Shown: piece by piece, positions 42,903 through 51,353 of the stretch
Layout of the letters: each line of letters opens with the position of its first letter
Numbering within the stretch: position 1 is the stretch's first letter
Assembly: GCA_002293505.1 (NCBI GenBank)
Contig: DBDI01000001.1
Coordinates: forward strand, 1 to 64,000
Direction: 5' to 3'
Length of the DNA: 64,000 nt
DNA from: Alistipes sp. UBA936
GTDB lineage: Bacteria; Bacteroidota; Bacteroidia; Bacteroidales; Rikenellaceae
The notes under the pieces: model-generated
What the model saw: the letters and a program-made list of their open reading frames with translations, nothing else
What the model was told of the DNA's origin: nothing
The model's database searches: none
Made by a program: the position numbers and the translations under genes

Positions 42903-44122
42903 TGAAAAAAATAGTTCTACTGGGCGCTTTCTTGTTTTCGGTGGCTTTTGGGGCGGCGCAGGTGCCGCGGCATCTTGATCCACAGGCGGTTGCAATCGGG
43001 AAGGAGTTGCCGAGAGGGCCTCTTGTGAGCCTCGATTCGCTGGGACAAGGGGCGGATCGTGTGCCGCGATATTTGCAAATGCTGGAAGATTGGGAGCGGA
43101 GCGAGACGCCGGATGCGGTGGTTTATGCGACCAGTTTTCGGGTTCCGTTCGAGTGGATGGATCGGCGGCAACTACTTTGTTTGCAAAAAGTTAGTGCGTC
43201 GTTTGACGTTGTGGTGAATGGCCAGCTGGCGGGGTATTCGCAGGCCGGAAGTCTGCCCACGGAGTTCGACCTGACGGATGTCGCGCGCGAAGGAGTGAAC
43301 GAACTGGAGGTGGTGGTTTACCGCGAGTCGATTGCGGCGGAAAAGTTGGAAAACGGACGGCGGGCGGTTGAACCTCAGATACTTGGCCCGGTGTGCGTTT
43401 TTTCGCAACCGCTGTTGAGGGTGCGAGATATTGTGGTCGACTCGCGGACGGAGGGCACGGCTGGGTTGTTGGAACTGGGGGTGGTGATGAAGAGTCACAG
43501 ACTCAATGAACAGTCGTATGTCGTTTTGTTTCAACTTATTGGCGACGACGGACGGGTGCTGGCCTGGGAGCGAAAGCAGGCCACGGTCGATATGCGGAGG
43601 GAGGACACAGTGCGGTTTTTTGCGAATGTGAGAGACATCGAGCCTTGGATGCCAGAGCGGCCGCGGACGTATGAGCTGCGAATCGAGACGCGGCAGGACG
43701 GGCGGGTGAAGGAACGGCTGGCGTTCGAGATTGGGTTCAGGAGTGCGAATTTTCGTGATGGTCAGGTGTTTGTGAATGGCCGGCCGGTGCGGATGCCTGC
43801 CCGTGGTTTACCGGCGGAGAGCGAAAAACCGGGCGAGCTCATCTGTCCGGCGGCCGATATCGACACCCATCTGAGCGGAACTTCGCGGCGGGTGGGAGGT
43901 AATCCCTCGAACGATCCGGCGTGGGTGGGAGCCTATGTGGAGCGCGCGCTGGCGTCGTATCACCTCACGAAACGAGACCCGAGGGCGGTGGCGTTTTCAC
44001 TCGCGAGCGGCCCGTCGGCGAATGGTATTTGTTTATATGAGAGCTACTTAGCCCTAAAGGCGCTGGAGAGGGGAAGGCCGATCGTATATCTCGACTCGAA
44101 GGAGTGGAACAGCGACTTATAG
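42902..44122 (+). CDS. GH2-derived secreted protein without catalytic acid
   Basis: A 406-residue exported protein (signal 1-19). Residues about 40-170 match the jelly-roll sugar-binding domain of LacZ-type GH2 enzymes (FRVPFEWMDRRQLLCLQKV; TEFDLTDVAREGVNELEV). An Ig-like domain follows to about 290. Only fragments of the barrel remain: VNGRPVRM, then DPRAVAFSLASGPSANG, where active enzymes have SLGNE, and RPIVYLDSKEWNSDL. The catalytic Glu is lost and most of the barrel is missing. It is intact as a frame with its own promoter, so it could be a sugar-binding protein rather than debris. Confidence 0.7.
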   Translation: MKKIVLLGAFLFSVAFGAAQVPRHLDPQAVAIGKELPRGPLVSLDSLGQGADRVPRYLQMLEDWERSETPDAVVYATSFRVPFEWMDRRQLLCLQKVSASFDVVVNGQLAGYSQAGSLPTEFDLTDVAREGVNELEVVVYRESIAAEKLENGRRAVEPQILGPVCVFSQPLLRVRDIVVDSRTEGTAGLLELGVVMKSHRLNEQSYVVLFQLIGDDGRVLAWERKQATVDMRREDTVRFFANVRDIEPWMPERPRTYELRIETRQDGRVKERLAFEIGFRSANFRDGQVFVNGRPVRMPARGLPAESEKPGELICPAADIDTHLSGTSRRVGGNPSNDPAWVGAYVERALASYHLTKRDPRAVAFSLASGPSANGICLYESYLALKALERGRPIVYLDSKEWNSDL

Positions 44123-45076
44123 TCCTTTCCGGGCGAGGCGCCAGGCGAGAGATGTGTAGGCGGCGTGGGCCGCGGGGCGAAGGCGGCGAGGAATGCGGTT
44201 GAGGATCCAGAGGCGCCACCAAAGCCGACGGCTGAGGCGGGTGTAAGCCCAGATTTTCTCAGCGTGGCGACCCTCGGCGGTACCGCCCTTAGCGCTGATA
44301 GTAAGAGCTTTACCAAGAGCAACGCGAGCGATGTGCTCGTCCAACCAAAAGTCGGGAGCATCGGGAAGCCCGGCACTTTCGGGCTCGAAAAAATCCTCGA
44401 AAGAGTATTCCGTAGTTTCGGGCCGGTAAATCGCAGCCGAACGGTTAGAGGCTGATATATAGTACTTTACGAGTCGCTTAGGCGAAAAACAAGCCGGCCA
44501 CAAGCGCGCAATCTTAGTCCACATATACTGGTCGCCGCCGAGCCGCATCCCCGTCGGAAAACCGCCGACAGACTCGAAAACCCAGCGCGGAATCACGCTG
44601 GCGGAAGGAATGCTGACGTAGCAGTCGATCGAAGTGCGAAAAAAATCGGGCACAATACCGCGTTCGCGGGGCGTTCGAGCGGGATGTTCGACGAGCGTGC
44701 CGGAGGAGTTTGTATTCACGATGTCGAACCCGGTCGAGTAGAGCCCACAGTCGGGAAACTCGAAAATGAGGCGCGCGATCTCGGCCAGAAAGCCCGGGCG
44801 CCACTCGTCGTCGGCGTCGATAAGCGCAAAGTAATCACCGGAGGCCGAGGACATTGCGGTGTTACGAGCCGCGGTCTCGCCAGCGTTCTTTTGGCGAATC
44901 AGGCGGATGGTAGGTTCAGTCAAAAATGTTTCCACTATTGCCGCGCTGTCGTCCGTCGAACCGTCGTCCACGACCACGATCTCGTGCGGCCGGAGCGTCT
45001 GCGAAAGCACGCTACGAAGTGTCCGGCCGATCTCCGATTCCTTATTATAAAGAGGTATGATGACAGAAAACTTCAT
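44117..45076 (-). CDS. Glycosyltransferase family 2
   Basis: A 319-residue GT-A transferase. The N-terminus is FSVIIPLYNKESEIGRTLRS, the acidic pair is in EIVVVDDGSTDDS, and the DxD is in FALIDADDEWRPG. The C-terminus is Arg-rich and amphipathic (RRLWWRLWILNRIPRRLR), probably binding the inner leaflet. It is the last gene of trxB-LuxE-Stealth-GT2. It overlaps Stealth by four bases and the convergent GH2-derived gene by six. Confidence 0.88.
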   Translation of the reverse strand: MKFSVIIPLYNKESEIGRTLRSVLSQTLRPHEIVVVDDGSTDDSAAIVETFLTEPTIRLIRQKNAGETAARNTAMSSASGDYFALIDADDEWRPGFLAEIARLIFEFPDCGLYSTGFDIVNTNSSGTLVEHPARTPRERGIVPDFFRTSIDCYVSIPSASVIPRWVFESVGGFPTGMRLGGDQYMWTKIARLWPACFSPKRLVKYYISASNRSAAIYRPETTEYSFEDFFEPESAGLPDAPDFWLDEHIARVALGKALTISAKGGTAEGRHAEKIWAYTRLSRRLWWRLWILNRIPRRLRPAAHAAYTSLAWRLARKGL

Positions 45077-46176
45077 CGCTCGAATCGGCTTTTGTCGGGG
45101 AGAATGGCCTGGAGGGCGGCGATGAGGCGTGCTTTAACACCTTCGAAATCAACGAGCTGCGGACTGTCGTTCAGGCAAATCATTGCGTACTGCTGGCGGC
45201 GGATGTAGCGCTCGATGGTGTAGATGCGATCCTCGGAAAGGTGATCGAGTCGGACATCGCGAAAGCCGACGGGCGAAAACCGGCCGGTAGCCAGTTGCTC
45301 ATACCTTATCAGCCAGTGGTTTACGCCCATCGGAGAGCGAAGCCGCTGGCGGCAAGTCGCATCGAGAATCGTGCCCTCCTCGTGCCACATACGTTCGAAT
45401 TCGGAACGCAGGTAGGGTTGCGGCATATGGGTGTCGGTCAGTCCGGGCCAACTTTGCCAGACGGATAAGTCTAAAGTTTTCAACAGGTTAGCAAGTCCGT
45501 AACGAGGTGAAAACCATTTGCCGAAGTGTCGACGCATCGATTCGCGGCGGGAGTGGCGACGGCCGAGGATCTCGGTCATATTCAGCACCGTGTGGCTGAT
45601 GCTGGAAGGCGCGATGAGCGACAGGCGAGCGATGTCACAAGGCAGGCCGTGGCGAAAAAAGCGTTCCGGAGAGACAGGCCGGCACAGGAACATATCGTCG
45701 TTGAAGAGCACGAAGCGTTCGGATAATCCTTTGATTCTATGGGCGTTGAGTTCGATGGTGCGAGATGAAAACGTCGGCAGGTATTCGGCAGGAATGAAGT
45801 CCGAATGGCGAACTATGTTCAGGCTCGGGGAGGCGCTCGGATGCTGGCTCGGTGCGGCGAGGTGACCTTCGATAGGGCTCTTGAAAGGGTCTGGGTAGGT
45901 GGCTGTATTTATCAGCCAGTCAGGAAGATGACCCCACGTCACAAGGTGCACGCAGCGAACCCACGGCGCGAAACGCTCGATTCCGCGAAGCAGGTAGCGC
46001 AACGTGTCCCAATCGCGGTAACGGATCGGAGAATCGTTCTCGCCGACGCCGGTCGCAACGATACTGTCGGCTGCAACGGATTTGGTGTCAGAGCGCTTGG
46101 CGGCTTCGAAAGCCTGCCGCCACTCAGGGTCGCTACCGTCCACCCAAGGGATTACTATGTCGATACTATCTGTCAT
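45073..46176 (-). CDS. Stealth family sugar-phosphotransferase
   Basis: A 367-residue Stealth protein, a family of hexose-1-phosphate transferases that build phosphodiester-linked surface polysaccharides. CR1 is IDIVIPWVDGSDPEWRQAF. CR2 lies around RYRDWDTLRYLLRGIERFAP. CR3 has ELNAHRIKGLSERFVLFNDD. CR4-like residues lie near MGVNHWLIRYEQL. It overlaps the LuxE-like gene and the GT2 gene by four bases each, so the three are co-translated. The donor sugar is unknown. Confidence 0.88.
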   Translation of the reverse strand: MTDSIDIVIPWVDGSDPEWRQAFEAAKRSDTKSVAADSIVATGVGENDSPIRYRDWDTLRYLLRGIERFAPWVRCVHLVTWGHLPDWLINTATYPDPFKSPIEGHLAAPSQHPSASPSLNIVRHSDFIPAEYLPTFSSRTIELNAHRIKGLSERFVLFNDDMFLCRPVSPERFFRHGLPCDIARLSLIAPSSISHTVLNMTEILGRRHSRRESMRRHFGKWFSPRYGLANLLKTLDLSVWQSWPGLTDTHMPQPYLRSEFERMWHEEGTILDATCRQRLRSPMGVNHWLIRYEQLATGRFSPVGFRDVRLDHLSEDRIYTIERYIRRQQYAMICLNDSPQLVDFEGVKARLIAALQAILPDKSRFER

Positions 46177-47138
46177 TCTGTCAATAGGTTACAGCCTCGG
46201 ACGTCGCTGCCGGCTATGCGCCCGTCGAGCGCGAAACTACCGTCTGGAAAGACGCGTCCGACGTCGCCAGTTTGGATGAACGCGCAACTGTGCAAGTTAC
46301 CCAGGTCGATGATGTTGACTCCCCCGCGAATGGCGTCACCGCTGGTGTTAGGGCCGCCGCGGCTATCCGGGTAGTCGGAGGCAACGTAGTGAACGTCAAA
46401 CGGATCGACAAGGTCACGAACCGAAACCCGCATCCAAGGCGGTGCGAAAAACCGACCCCCACCGAGAGAATAAGCCTGCGAAGTGAGTTCGCACATCCCG
46501 TATTCGCTGTGGATCTCGGATACCCCGAATGCGTCGCGTAAAGTTTTGTGCAACTGTGCCTTACTCATTTCCTCGCGCCGACCTTTCATCCCGCCAGTCT
46601 CCATCACCACAGTCCCCTTGGGCAGCCGCTCGCCGCGAGCAAACATCTCCGCCCCGAGATCAAGAAGCGCGTAACTAACCCCGATCAGAAGCCGGTTTGG
46701 CGCGTCTGGTCGGCCCTTACGAGCCAGACAATCAACCATATATACCAACGACGAACCGCCGCGCTCTTCGTAACAAGGCAGCAAAGAGTGGATCTCCCAA
46801 TCGGCGGCAGGGCCGTAAAAAAGCTCAAACGCGCGAGTGAAAACAGCCTCGTAATCAGCCAGATGAGCGATGTGGTGGCGAGAAGCCGATGTACCACTAC
46901 TTGTGAACACCGTTTCGGGCTCACTTTCAGCGCAATAGACGCGGTGAGACTTGAAAATCTCGATCGGGAGGTAAGGGATCTGGTCGATGCGGGAGATGTC
47001 CTCGGGAGAGATGCCGACGGCGCTAAGGTACTGACGGTAAGGTTCGCAAGCGGCAGCTTGGTGGCGAAAAACCGCGAGGGCAGCAGAATCGAACTCCGCC
47101 GCAGTCGAGATCTGCAATATGTCACCGGTCGTCAACAC
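46173..47138 (-). CDS. LuxE/PaaK-like acyl-protein synthetase
   Basis: A 321-residue adenylate-forming protein of the LuxE family. PYLPIEIFKSHRVY and TSSGTSASRHHIAHL form the AMP-binding core. METGGMKGRREEMSK and HSEYGMCELTSQAYS are the adenylate motifs, and FIQTGDVGRVFPDGSF is near the C-terminus. The start is a GTG at 47138, 11 bases after the trxB stop (TTG at 47135 is possible). No ATG gives a sensible N-terminus. LuxE relatives near glycan genes are thought to activate carboxylic acids for surface modification; here that is inference from the Stealth and GT2 neighbours. Confidence 0.82.
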   Translation of the reverse strand: MLTTGDILQISTAAEFDSAALAVFRHQAAACEPYRQYLSAVGISPEDISRIDQIPYLPIEIFKSHRVYCAESEPETVFTSSGTSASRHHIAHLADYEAVFTRAFELFYGPAADWEIHSLLPCYEERGGSSLVYMVDCLARKGRPDAPNRLLIGVSYALLDLGAEMFARGERLPKGTVVMETGGMKGRREEMSKAQLHKTLRDAFGVSEIHSEYGMCELTSQAYSLGGGRFFAPPWMRVSVRDLVDPFDVHYVASDYPDSRGGPNTSGDAIRGGVNIIDLGNLHSCAFIQTGDVGRVFPDGSFALDGRIAGSDVRGCNLLTE

Positions 47139-47149
47139 GCCGCAAGCCG

Positions 47150-48142
47150 TTATCCCTCGATTAAAAATCGTTCGCAATCGAAAGCAGCACGGCAACCCGA
47201 GCCGGCAGCCGTAACAGCCTGTTGGTAAACGCGATCGGCAACGTCGCCAGCCGCGAAAACACCCGGGACGCTTGTGGCAGTGGAGGGCGTCCAATCACCG
47301 GAACCCGCCGTGTTGCCATTGGAATCAGGCGCGCTCAATGCCGCACCAACCGCGGCACCGACCAGTATATAGCCGTCGGGATCGAGCTCCAACTGACCTT
47401 TAAATATCTCAGTACGAGGCGTGTGACCGATGCCGAGGAAGAAGCCCTCTATGTCGAGAACGCGCTGAACGCCTTCGGGCCCGCGAACGCGAACCCCCGT
47501 CACGCCGTTCTGGTCGCCGAGCACCTCCTCAGTCACGGAACCGAACAAAACCTCGATGTTCGAAGTCTCGAAAACCCGCCGCTGCATATGTTTCGAAGCA
47601 CGCAAAAACTCCTTACGGACAATGAGATAGACCTTACGGCAAAGAGTGGACAGAAACAACGCCTCCTCGCAAGCGGAGTCGCCCCCGCCGACGACAGCAA
47701 CGTCGCGCCCGCGGTAGAAAAATCCGTCGCAAACAGCGCACGCGCTAACGCCCATACCTATATATTTACGTTCCGAAGGCAGCCCCAGGTAACGGGCCTC
47801 GGCGCCAGTGGCGATGATAATACTCTCAGCCTCAATAGTATATTCGCCGTCATCGACCGTGGCGACGAACGGGCGACGAGAAAGATCCACAGCGGTAACA
47901 ACGCCGGGCCGAACCACAGCCCCGAACCGCTCGGCCTGACGCCTAAGGTCGTCCATCATAACCGTACCGTTCACTCCCTCGGGGTAACCGGGAAAATTCT
48001 CGACCTCGCTCGTAGTCGTCAACTGGCCTCCGGGAACCAAACCGGCGTAAACAACCGGAGCCAAAGCAGCCCGAGCAGTGTATATAGCGGCAGTGTAACC
48101 AGCAGGGCCACTACCTATTATAAGGCATTTCACTTTTTCCAT
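47150..48142 (-). CDS. trxB: Thioredoxin reductase
   Basis: A 330-residue FAD/NADPH enzyme. The FAD motif is IIGSGPAGYTAAIYTAR, the redox-active pair is in SACAVCDGFF, the NADPH motif is VVGGGDSACEEALF, and the C-terminal FAD contact is VFAAGDVADRVYQQAVTAAG. An insert of about 20 residues (Ala/Gly/Ser/Asn-rich) precedes the SVPGVFAAGDV segment. The ATG lies five bases after TACCTTTG, predicting a leaderless mRNA. It heads the LuxE-Stealth-GT2 run. Confidence 0.95.
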   Translation of the reverse strand: MEKVKCLIIGSGPAGYTAAIYTARAALAPVVYAGLVPGGQLTTTSEVENFPGYPEGVNGTVMMDDLRRQAERFGAVVRPGVVTAVDLSRRPFVATVDDGEYTIEAESIIIATGAEARYLGLPSERKYIGMGVSACAVCDGFFYRGRDVAVVGGGDSACEEALFLSTLCRKVYLIVRKEFLRASKHMQRRVFETSNIEVLFGSVTEEVLGDQNGVTGVRVRGPEGVQRVLDIEGFFLGIGHTPRTEIFKGQLELDPDGYILVGAAVGAALSAPDSNGNTAGSGDWTPSTATSVPGVFAAGDVADRVYQQAVTAAGSGCRAAFDCERFLIEG

Positions 48143-48147
48143 AAACG

Positions 48148-48155
48148 CAAAGGTA
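48148..48155 (-). promoter_or_regulatory. -7 element five bases before trxB
   Basis: TACCTTTG then CGTTT then ATG on the minus strand. It lies in the 20-base gap between the AAA+ regulator stop and trxB. Confidence 0.6.
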
Positions 48156-48162
48156 GGAAAAT

Positions 48163-49314
48163 CTACACGAATTCCATCACGTAGGTCTGCACATCGTCGG
48201 CCGAAATAACCTCGCCGCCCAGGATCACCAAGCGGGCGACCACGTTGTGCAACTCGCGGATGTTACCACGCCAAGGCATATCGGCAAGGATCGCCATACC
48301 CTCAGCAGAGATGGTCTTACGGGCGATGCCGTTCTCGCGGCAAACAAGGTCGATGAAGTGGTTCGCAAGGATGGCAACGTCGCCGGGGCGTTCGCGAAGC
48401 GGTGGAACGTGGATGATGATCACGCTGAGGCGGTGGTAGAGGTCTTCGCGGAAGCGTCCGGCGGCAATCTCATCCTTGAGGTTTTTATTGGTCGCGGCGA
48501 CGACCCGAACGTCGACCGGGAAATCTTTCTCACCCCCGACGCGAATAACGCGGTTCTCCTGCAACACGCGCAAAACTTTGGCCTGAGCAGAAAGGCTCAT
48601 ATCGCCGATCTCGTCCAGAAAAAGTGTACCGCCACCAGCCAACTCGAACATCCCTTTTTGCTGCTTGACGGCAGAAGAGAAAGCACCGCGCTCGTGGCCG
48701 AAGAGCTGGCTTTCGATAAGTTCGGAAGGTATGGCGGCGCAGTTCAGAGCCTGGAACGGCCCCTTCGAGCGGCGCGAGAGCTCGTGAACCCAACGAGCAA
48801 CCAGTTCCTTACCGGTGCCGTTCTCGCCGGTGATGAGCACCCGGGCGTCGGTACCGGCAACCTTACCGATAAGTTCCTTAACGTGGGCGATACGAGGCGA
48901 GTCTCCGATAATCTCCTGAACCTTCGAGACAACCTTTTTGATGACCTGCGGTTTGAAAGTCTCGGGCGTCGGCAACTCCTCGCCCTCCTTGTCGTCAACC
49001 CCGAGCGCCTTACGAATGGCGCCCAACAGGCGGTTCATATCTATAGGCTTGGGGATGAAGTCGGCAGCGCCGGCGCGAACTGTGGCTATGGTGTTGTCGA
49101 CCGATGTGTCGTCCGACATAACAATGAACGGGCAACCGAGCTCCTCGCCGCAACAGTGGTCACATAACACGACATCGGGTGCGAAACGCTCCATTATGGC
49201 CTTGGCCTCCTGGGGTGTTGCGGCGGCTTCCACTGTGTACTTTTCGTACAGCAGTCGTTCTTTGAGGGTATTTCTAATCCCTCGCTGGGCATCCATTATC
49301 AAAATGTTAGCCAT
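48163..49314 (-). CDS. NtrC-like AAA+ regulator without DNA-binding domain
   Basis: A 383-residue protein. The receiver-like N-terminus (about 1-105) is degenerate: ILIMDAQRG keeps an acid, VVLCDHCCGEELGC keeps the phospho-Asp position, but the following loop is shortened. The AAA+ domain (about 135-370) has Walker A GENGTGKE, Walker B LFLDEIGDMS and R-finger region FREDLYHRL. The sigma-54 contact loop reads GAFSSA instead of GAFTGA. The protein ends right after the AAA+ lid (ISADDVQTYVMEFV), with no HTH. Bacteroidales relatives share the missing HTH. It may act without binding specific DNA. Confidence 0.82.
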   Translation of the reverse strand: MANILIMDAQRGIRNTLKERLLYEKYTVEAAATPQEAKAIMERFAPDVVLCDHCCGEELGCPFIVMSDDTSVDNTIATVRAGAADFIPKPIDMNRLLGAIRKALGVDDKEGEELPTPETFKPQVIKKVVSKVQEIIGDSPRIAHVKELIGKVAGTDARVLITGENGTGKELVARWVHELSRRSKGPFQALNCAAIPSELIESQLFGHERGAFSSAVKQQKGMFELAGGGTLFLDEIGDMSLSAQAKVLRVLQENRVIRVGGEKDFPVDVRVVAATNKNLKDEIAAGRFREDLYHRLSVIIIHVPPLRERPGDVAILANHFIDLVCRENGIARKTISAEGMAILADMPWRGNIRELHNVVARLVILGGEVISADDVQTYVMEFV

Positions 49315-49556
49315 AGGTCGCGTAGTTTTCGTTCGCCGATCTTTCCATATTTGGAAAAAACCGATTAACTTTGCACGAAGATATAAAACTTTCGCGAAAC
49401 TTTTGCATCTTTGTGCACTTATTTTTTCACAACGCGAAATTCAGTTCGAAATCGTAACCTATTATGGCATAATATGTTCAAAAAGTGATACGTCGCGCGA
49501 ACGATTATGCAACCATCGGGGTGTTTTACACGATTCCCGAGTCAAAAAACGGTATA
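49315..49556. other. Intergenic region between AAA+ regulator and DUF4290 fusion
   Basis: 242 bases, the longest gap. It holds an inverted repeat TTTCCA-TATT-TGGAAA (49342-49357) upstream of the regulator and a plus-strand TAACTTTG (49366-49373). A weaker CATCTTTG (49406-49413) lies further on, followed by a leader of 143 bases or more. I see no sigma-54 (-24/-12) site, tRNA or small ORF with support. Confidence 0.55.
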
Positions 49557-51353
49557 ATGGAAAAAAATTACAACTACACCCGCCGAAGGGTCTATCTGCC
49601 TGAGTATGGGCGACATATACACGAAATGATAGACTATCTGGGCACCATCGAAGACCGCGCGGAGAGGACGCGACAAGCGCAGATAGTGATCGACGTGATG
49701 GGAAATCTCAATCCGCTGCTGCGCGACACGTCCGATATTGCTCACAAATTGTGGGATCACCTATTTATTATGGCCGACTTCAATCTCGATGTCGACTCGC
49801 CGTATCCTATTCCCACGAGGCAAGACCTGCGCCCGAGGCCAGACAAGATCGCATATCCGCGCAAGGATATGATGTTCAAGCACTACGGCAAGAATGTCGA
49901 GCGGATGATCACCTCGCTGAAAGGCAATCCGGATCAGAAAGCGGTCGAGTCCACGCTCGAAGATATAGCGCGGTATATGCGCACCAAGAGCTACGAGTAC
50001 AATCAGGAACACCCTAACAACGAGATCATCATCGGCGACATCAAGCGTATGGCTCGCGGCGGACTTACACTGGACGAAGAGGCGCTCGGCTCGCTCAAAA
50101 GTGAGTACAAGATGCCTGCTCAGCCGGGCAACACCCACCCGAAGAAGAACAACAAGGGCGGCGGAGGAAAGAACTCTAAGGGGGGACAGAGGCGCGGCGG
50201 AAGGGCGTTTGTTATGGCACTCGTTGCTCTGTGCGTCGGGTTGGCTTCCTGTTCGCGCGACACGGCTCACGTCAACGGACGGTTCATCGGCACGGCGGGT
50301 CAACCGGTCTATCTGGAGAGAATCACCCCCGCGGGAAGTGCTGTTGTCGATTCGGTGGCGACCGATACGAAGGGAGCCTTCAAGTTCCACATCGAGTTGC
50401 CAGGAGGCCAGCCCACGATATTCAATCTGCGATACGAGGGAAGTATGGTGCCGTTGCTGGTGGCGCCCGGGGAGAGGGTGTCGGTGGTGTCGGTGGATGA
50501 TCCGGGAAGAGGATACAGGATTTCGGGTTCGAGGGAAAGCGAGCTGGTGTGGCAATTGCACCAAACGCTGACCAACGGAGCAGCGGCACTCGACTCTATA
50601 TCGGCTCTGTGGGCAGCGGCGCAACCCGAAAGTCAACGCCGGGCCGATTTACAAAGAGCGTACTCGCGAAAGTACTACGATGTGAAGCGCTCACAGATAG
50701 GCTTCATTGTGGAGAACGCCTCGTCGCTGGCGGCGGTCTATGCGCTCTATCAGCGTCTGCCGGGGGACGATGTGCTATTCAACGGTGACAGCGATCACGT
50801 GTATTACAGGATGGTGGCCGATTCGGTGAGCAATCGCTATCCGGGTTCGCGATATGCCGAAGCGCTGGAACGTACCGCGCAAGAGATGGCTGACGGCAGA
50901 CGATTGGTGAACCGACTCGAAACGGAGGGAATCGACGAGGTGGATTATCCGGAAATCGACCTGCCCGATATGTACGGCAAACGCCAGAGGCTCTCAGAAC
51001 TGGCCGGCAAGGTTATTGTGGTCGACTTCTGGAGCGCCGAACTGCCCGCCTCCAACGCAAACAATGCCGAGATGAAAGAATTGTGGAGAAGGTTTGCAGA
51101 CCGAGGATTGGCTGTGTATCAGGTTTCGCTCGATACGTCGCGCGCGGTGTGGGTGAACGCCGTACAGGAGCAACGACTACCGTGGACAACGGTGTGTGAC
51201 CTGCGAGGAACGGCAACCGGACCTCTACGCGCGTGGAACGTGGGGTCAGTACCGGCAAACTTTGTAATCGACCGCCAGGGAAACATTGTCGCCAAGAACC
51301 TCTACGGAGAACAACTCTATGAAACAGTATCTCGACTTACTGCACAAAATTAA
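49557..51353 (+). CDS. DUF4290 + lipoprotein anchor + TlpA-like fusion
   Basis: A 598-residue protein that joins two normally separate proteins in one frame. Residues 1-195 match the cytoplasmic DUF4290 family (EYGRHIHEMIDYLG; DFNLDVDSPYPIP; YNQEHP). A Lys/Gly/Asn/Arg-rich linker (about 195-218) leads to a lipobox-like segment FVMALVALCVGLASC (Cys232). A DUF4369-like domain (about 240-330), a helical region and a thioredoxin fold follow. The thioredoxin site reads VVDFWSAELPASNAN, with no CxxC. The ATG at 49557 was chosen because it begins the DUF4290 block. An internal ATG at 50214 could start the lipoprotein part. It overlaps thyA by 35 bases. Confidence 0.75.
   Translation: MEKNYNYTRRRVYLPEYGRHIHEMIDYLGTIEDRAERTRQAQIVIDVMGNLNPLLRDTSDIAHKLWDHLFIMADFNLDVDSPYPIPTRQDLRPRPDKIAYPRKDMMFKHYGKNVERMITSLKGNPDQKAVESTLEDIARYMRTKSYEYNQEHPNNEIIIGDIKRMARGGLTLDEEALGSLKSEYKMPAQPGNTHPKKNNKGGGGKNSKGGQRRGGRAFVMALVALCVGLASCSRDTAHVNGRFIGTAGQPVYLERITPAGSAVVDSVATDTKGAFKFHIELPGGQPTIFNLRYEGSMVPLLVAPGERVSVVSVDDPGRGYRISGSRESELVWQLHQTLTNGAAALDSISALWAAAQPESQRRADLQRAYSRKYYDVKRSQIGFIVENASSLAAVYALYQRLPGDDVLFNGDSDHVYYRMVADSVSNRYPGSRYAEALERTAQEMADGRRLVNRLETEGIDEVDYPEIDLPDMYGKRQRLSELAGKVIVVDFWSAELPASNANNAEMKELWRRFADRGLAVYQVSLDTSRAVWVNAVQEQRLPWTTVCDLRGTATGPLRAWNVGSVPANFVIDRQGNIVAKNLYGEQLYETVSRLTAQN

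Noticed and set aside
49315..49556. Sigma-54 (-24/-12) promoter next to the NtrC-like gene
   Set aside because: TGG...TTGCA-like pieces exist, but the GG-to-GC spacing is wrong. TAACTTTG is a better promoter candidate.
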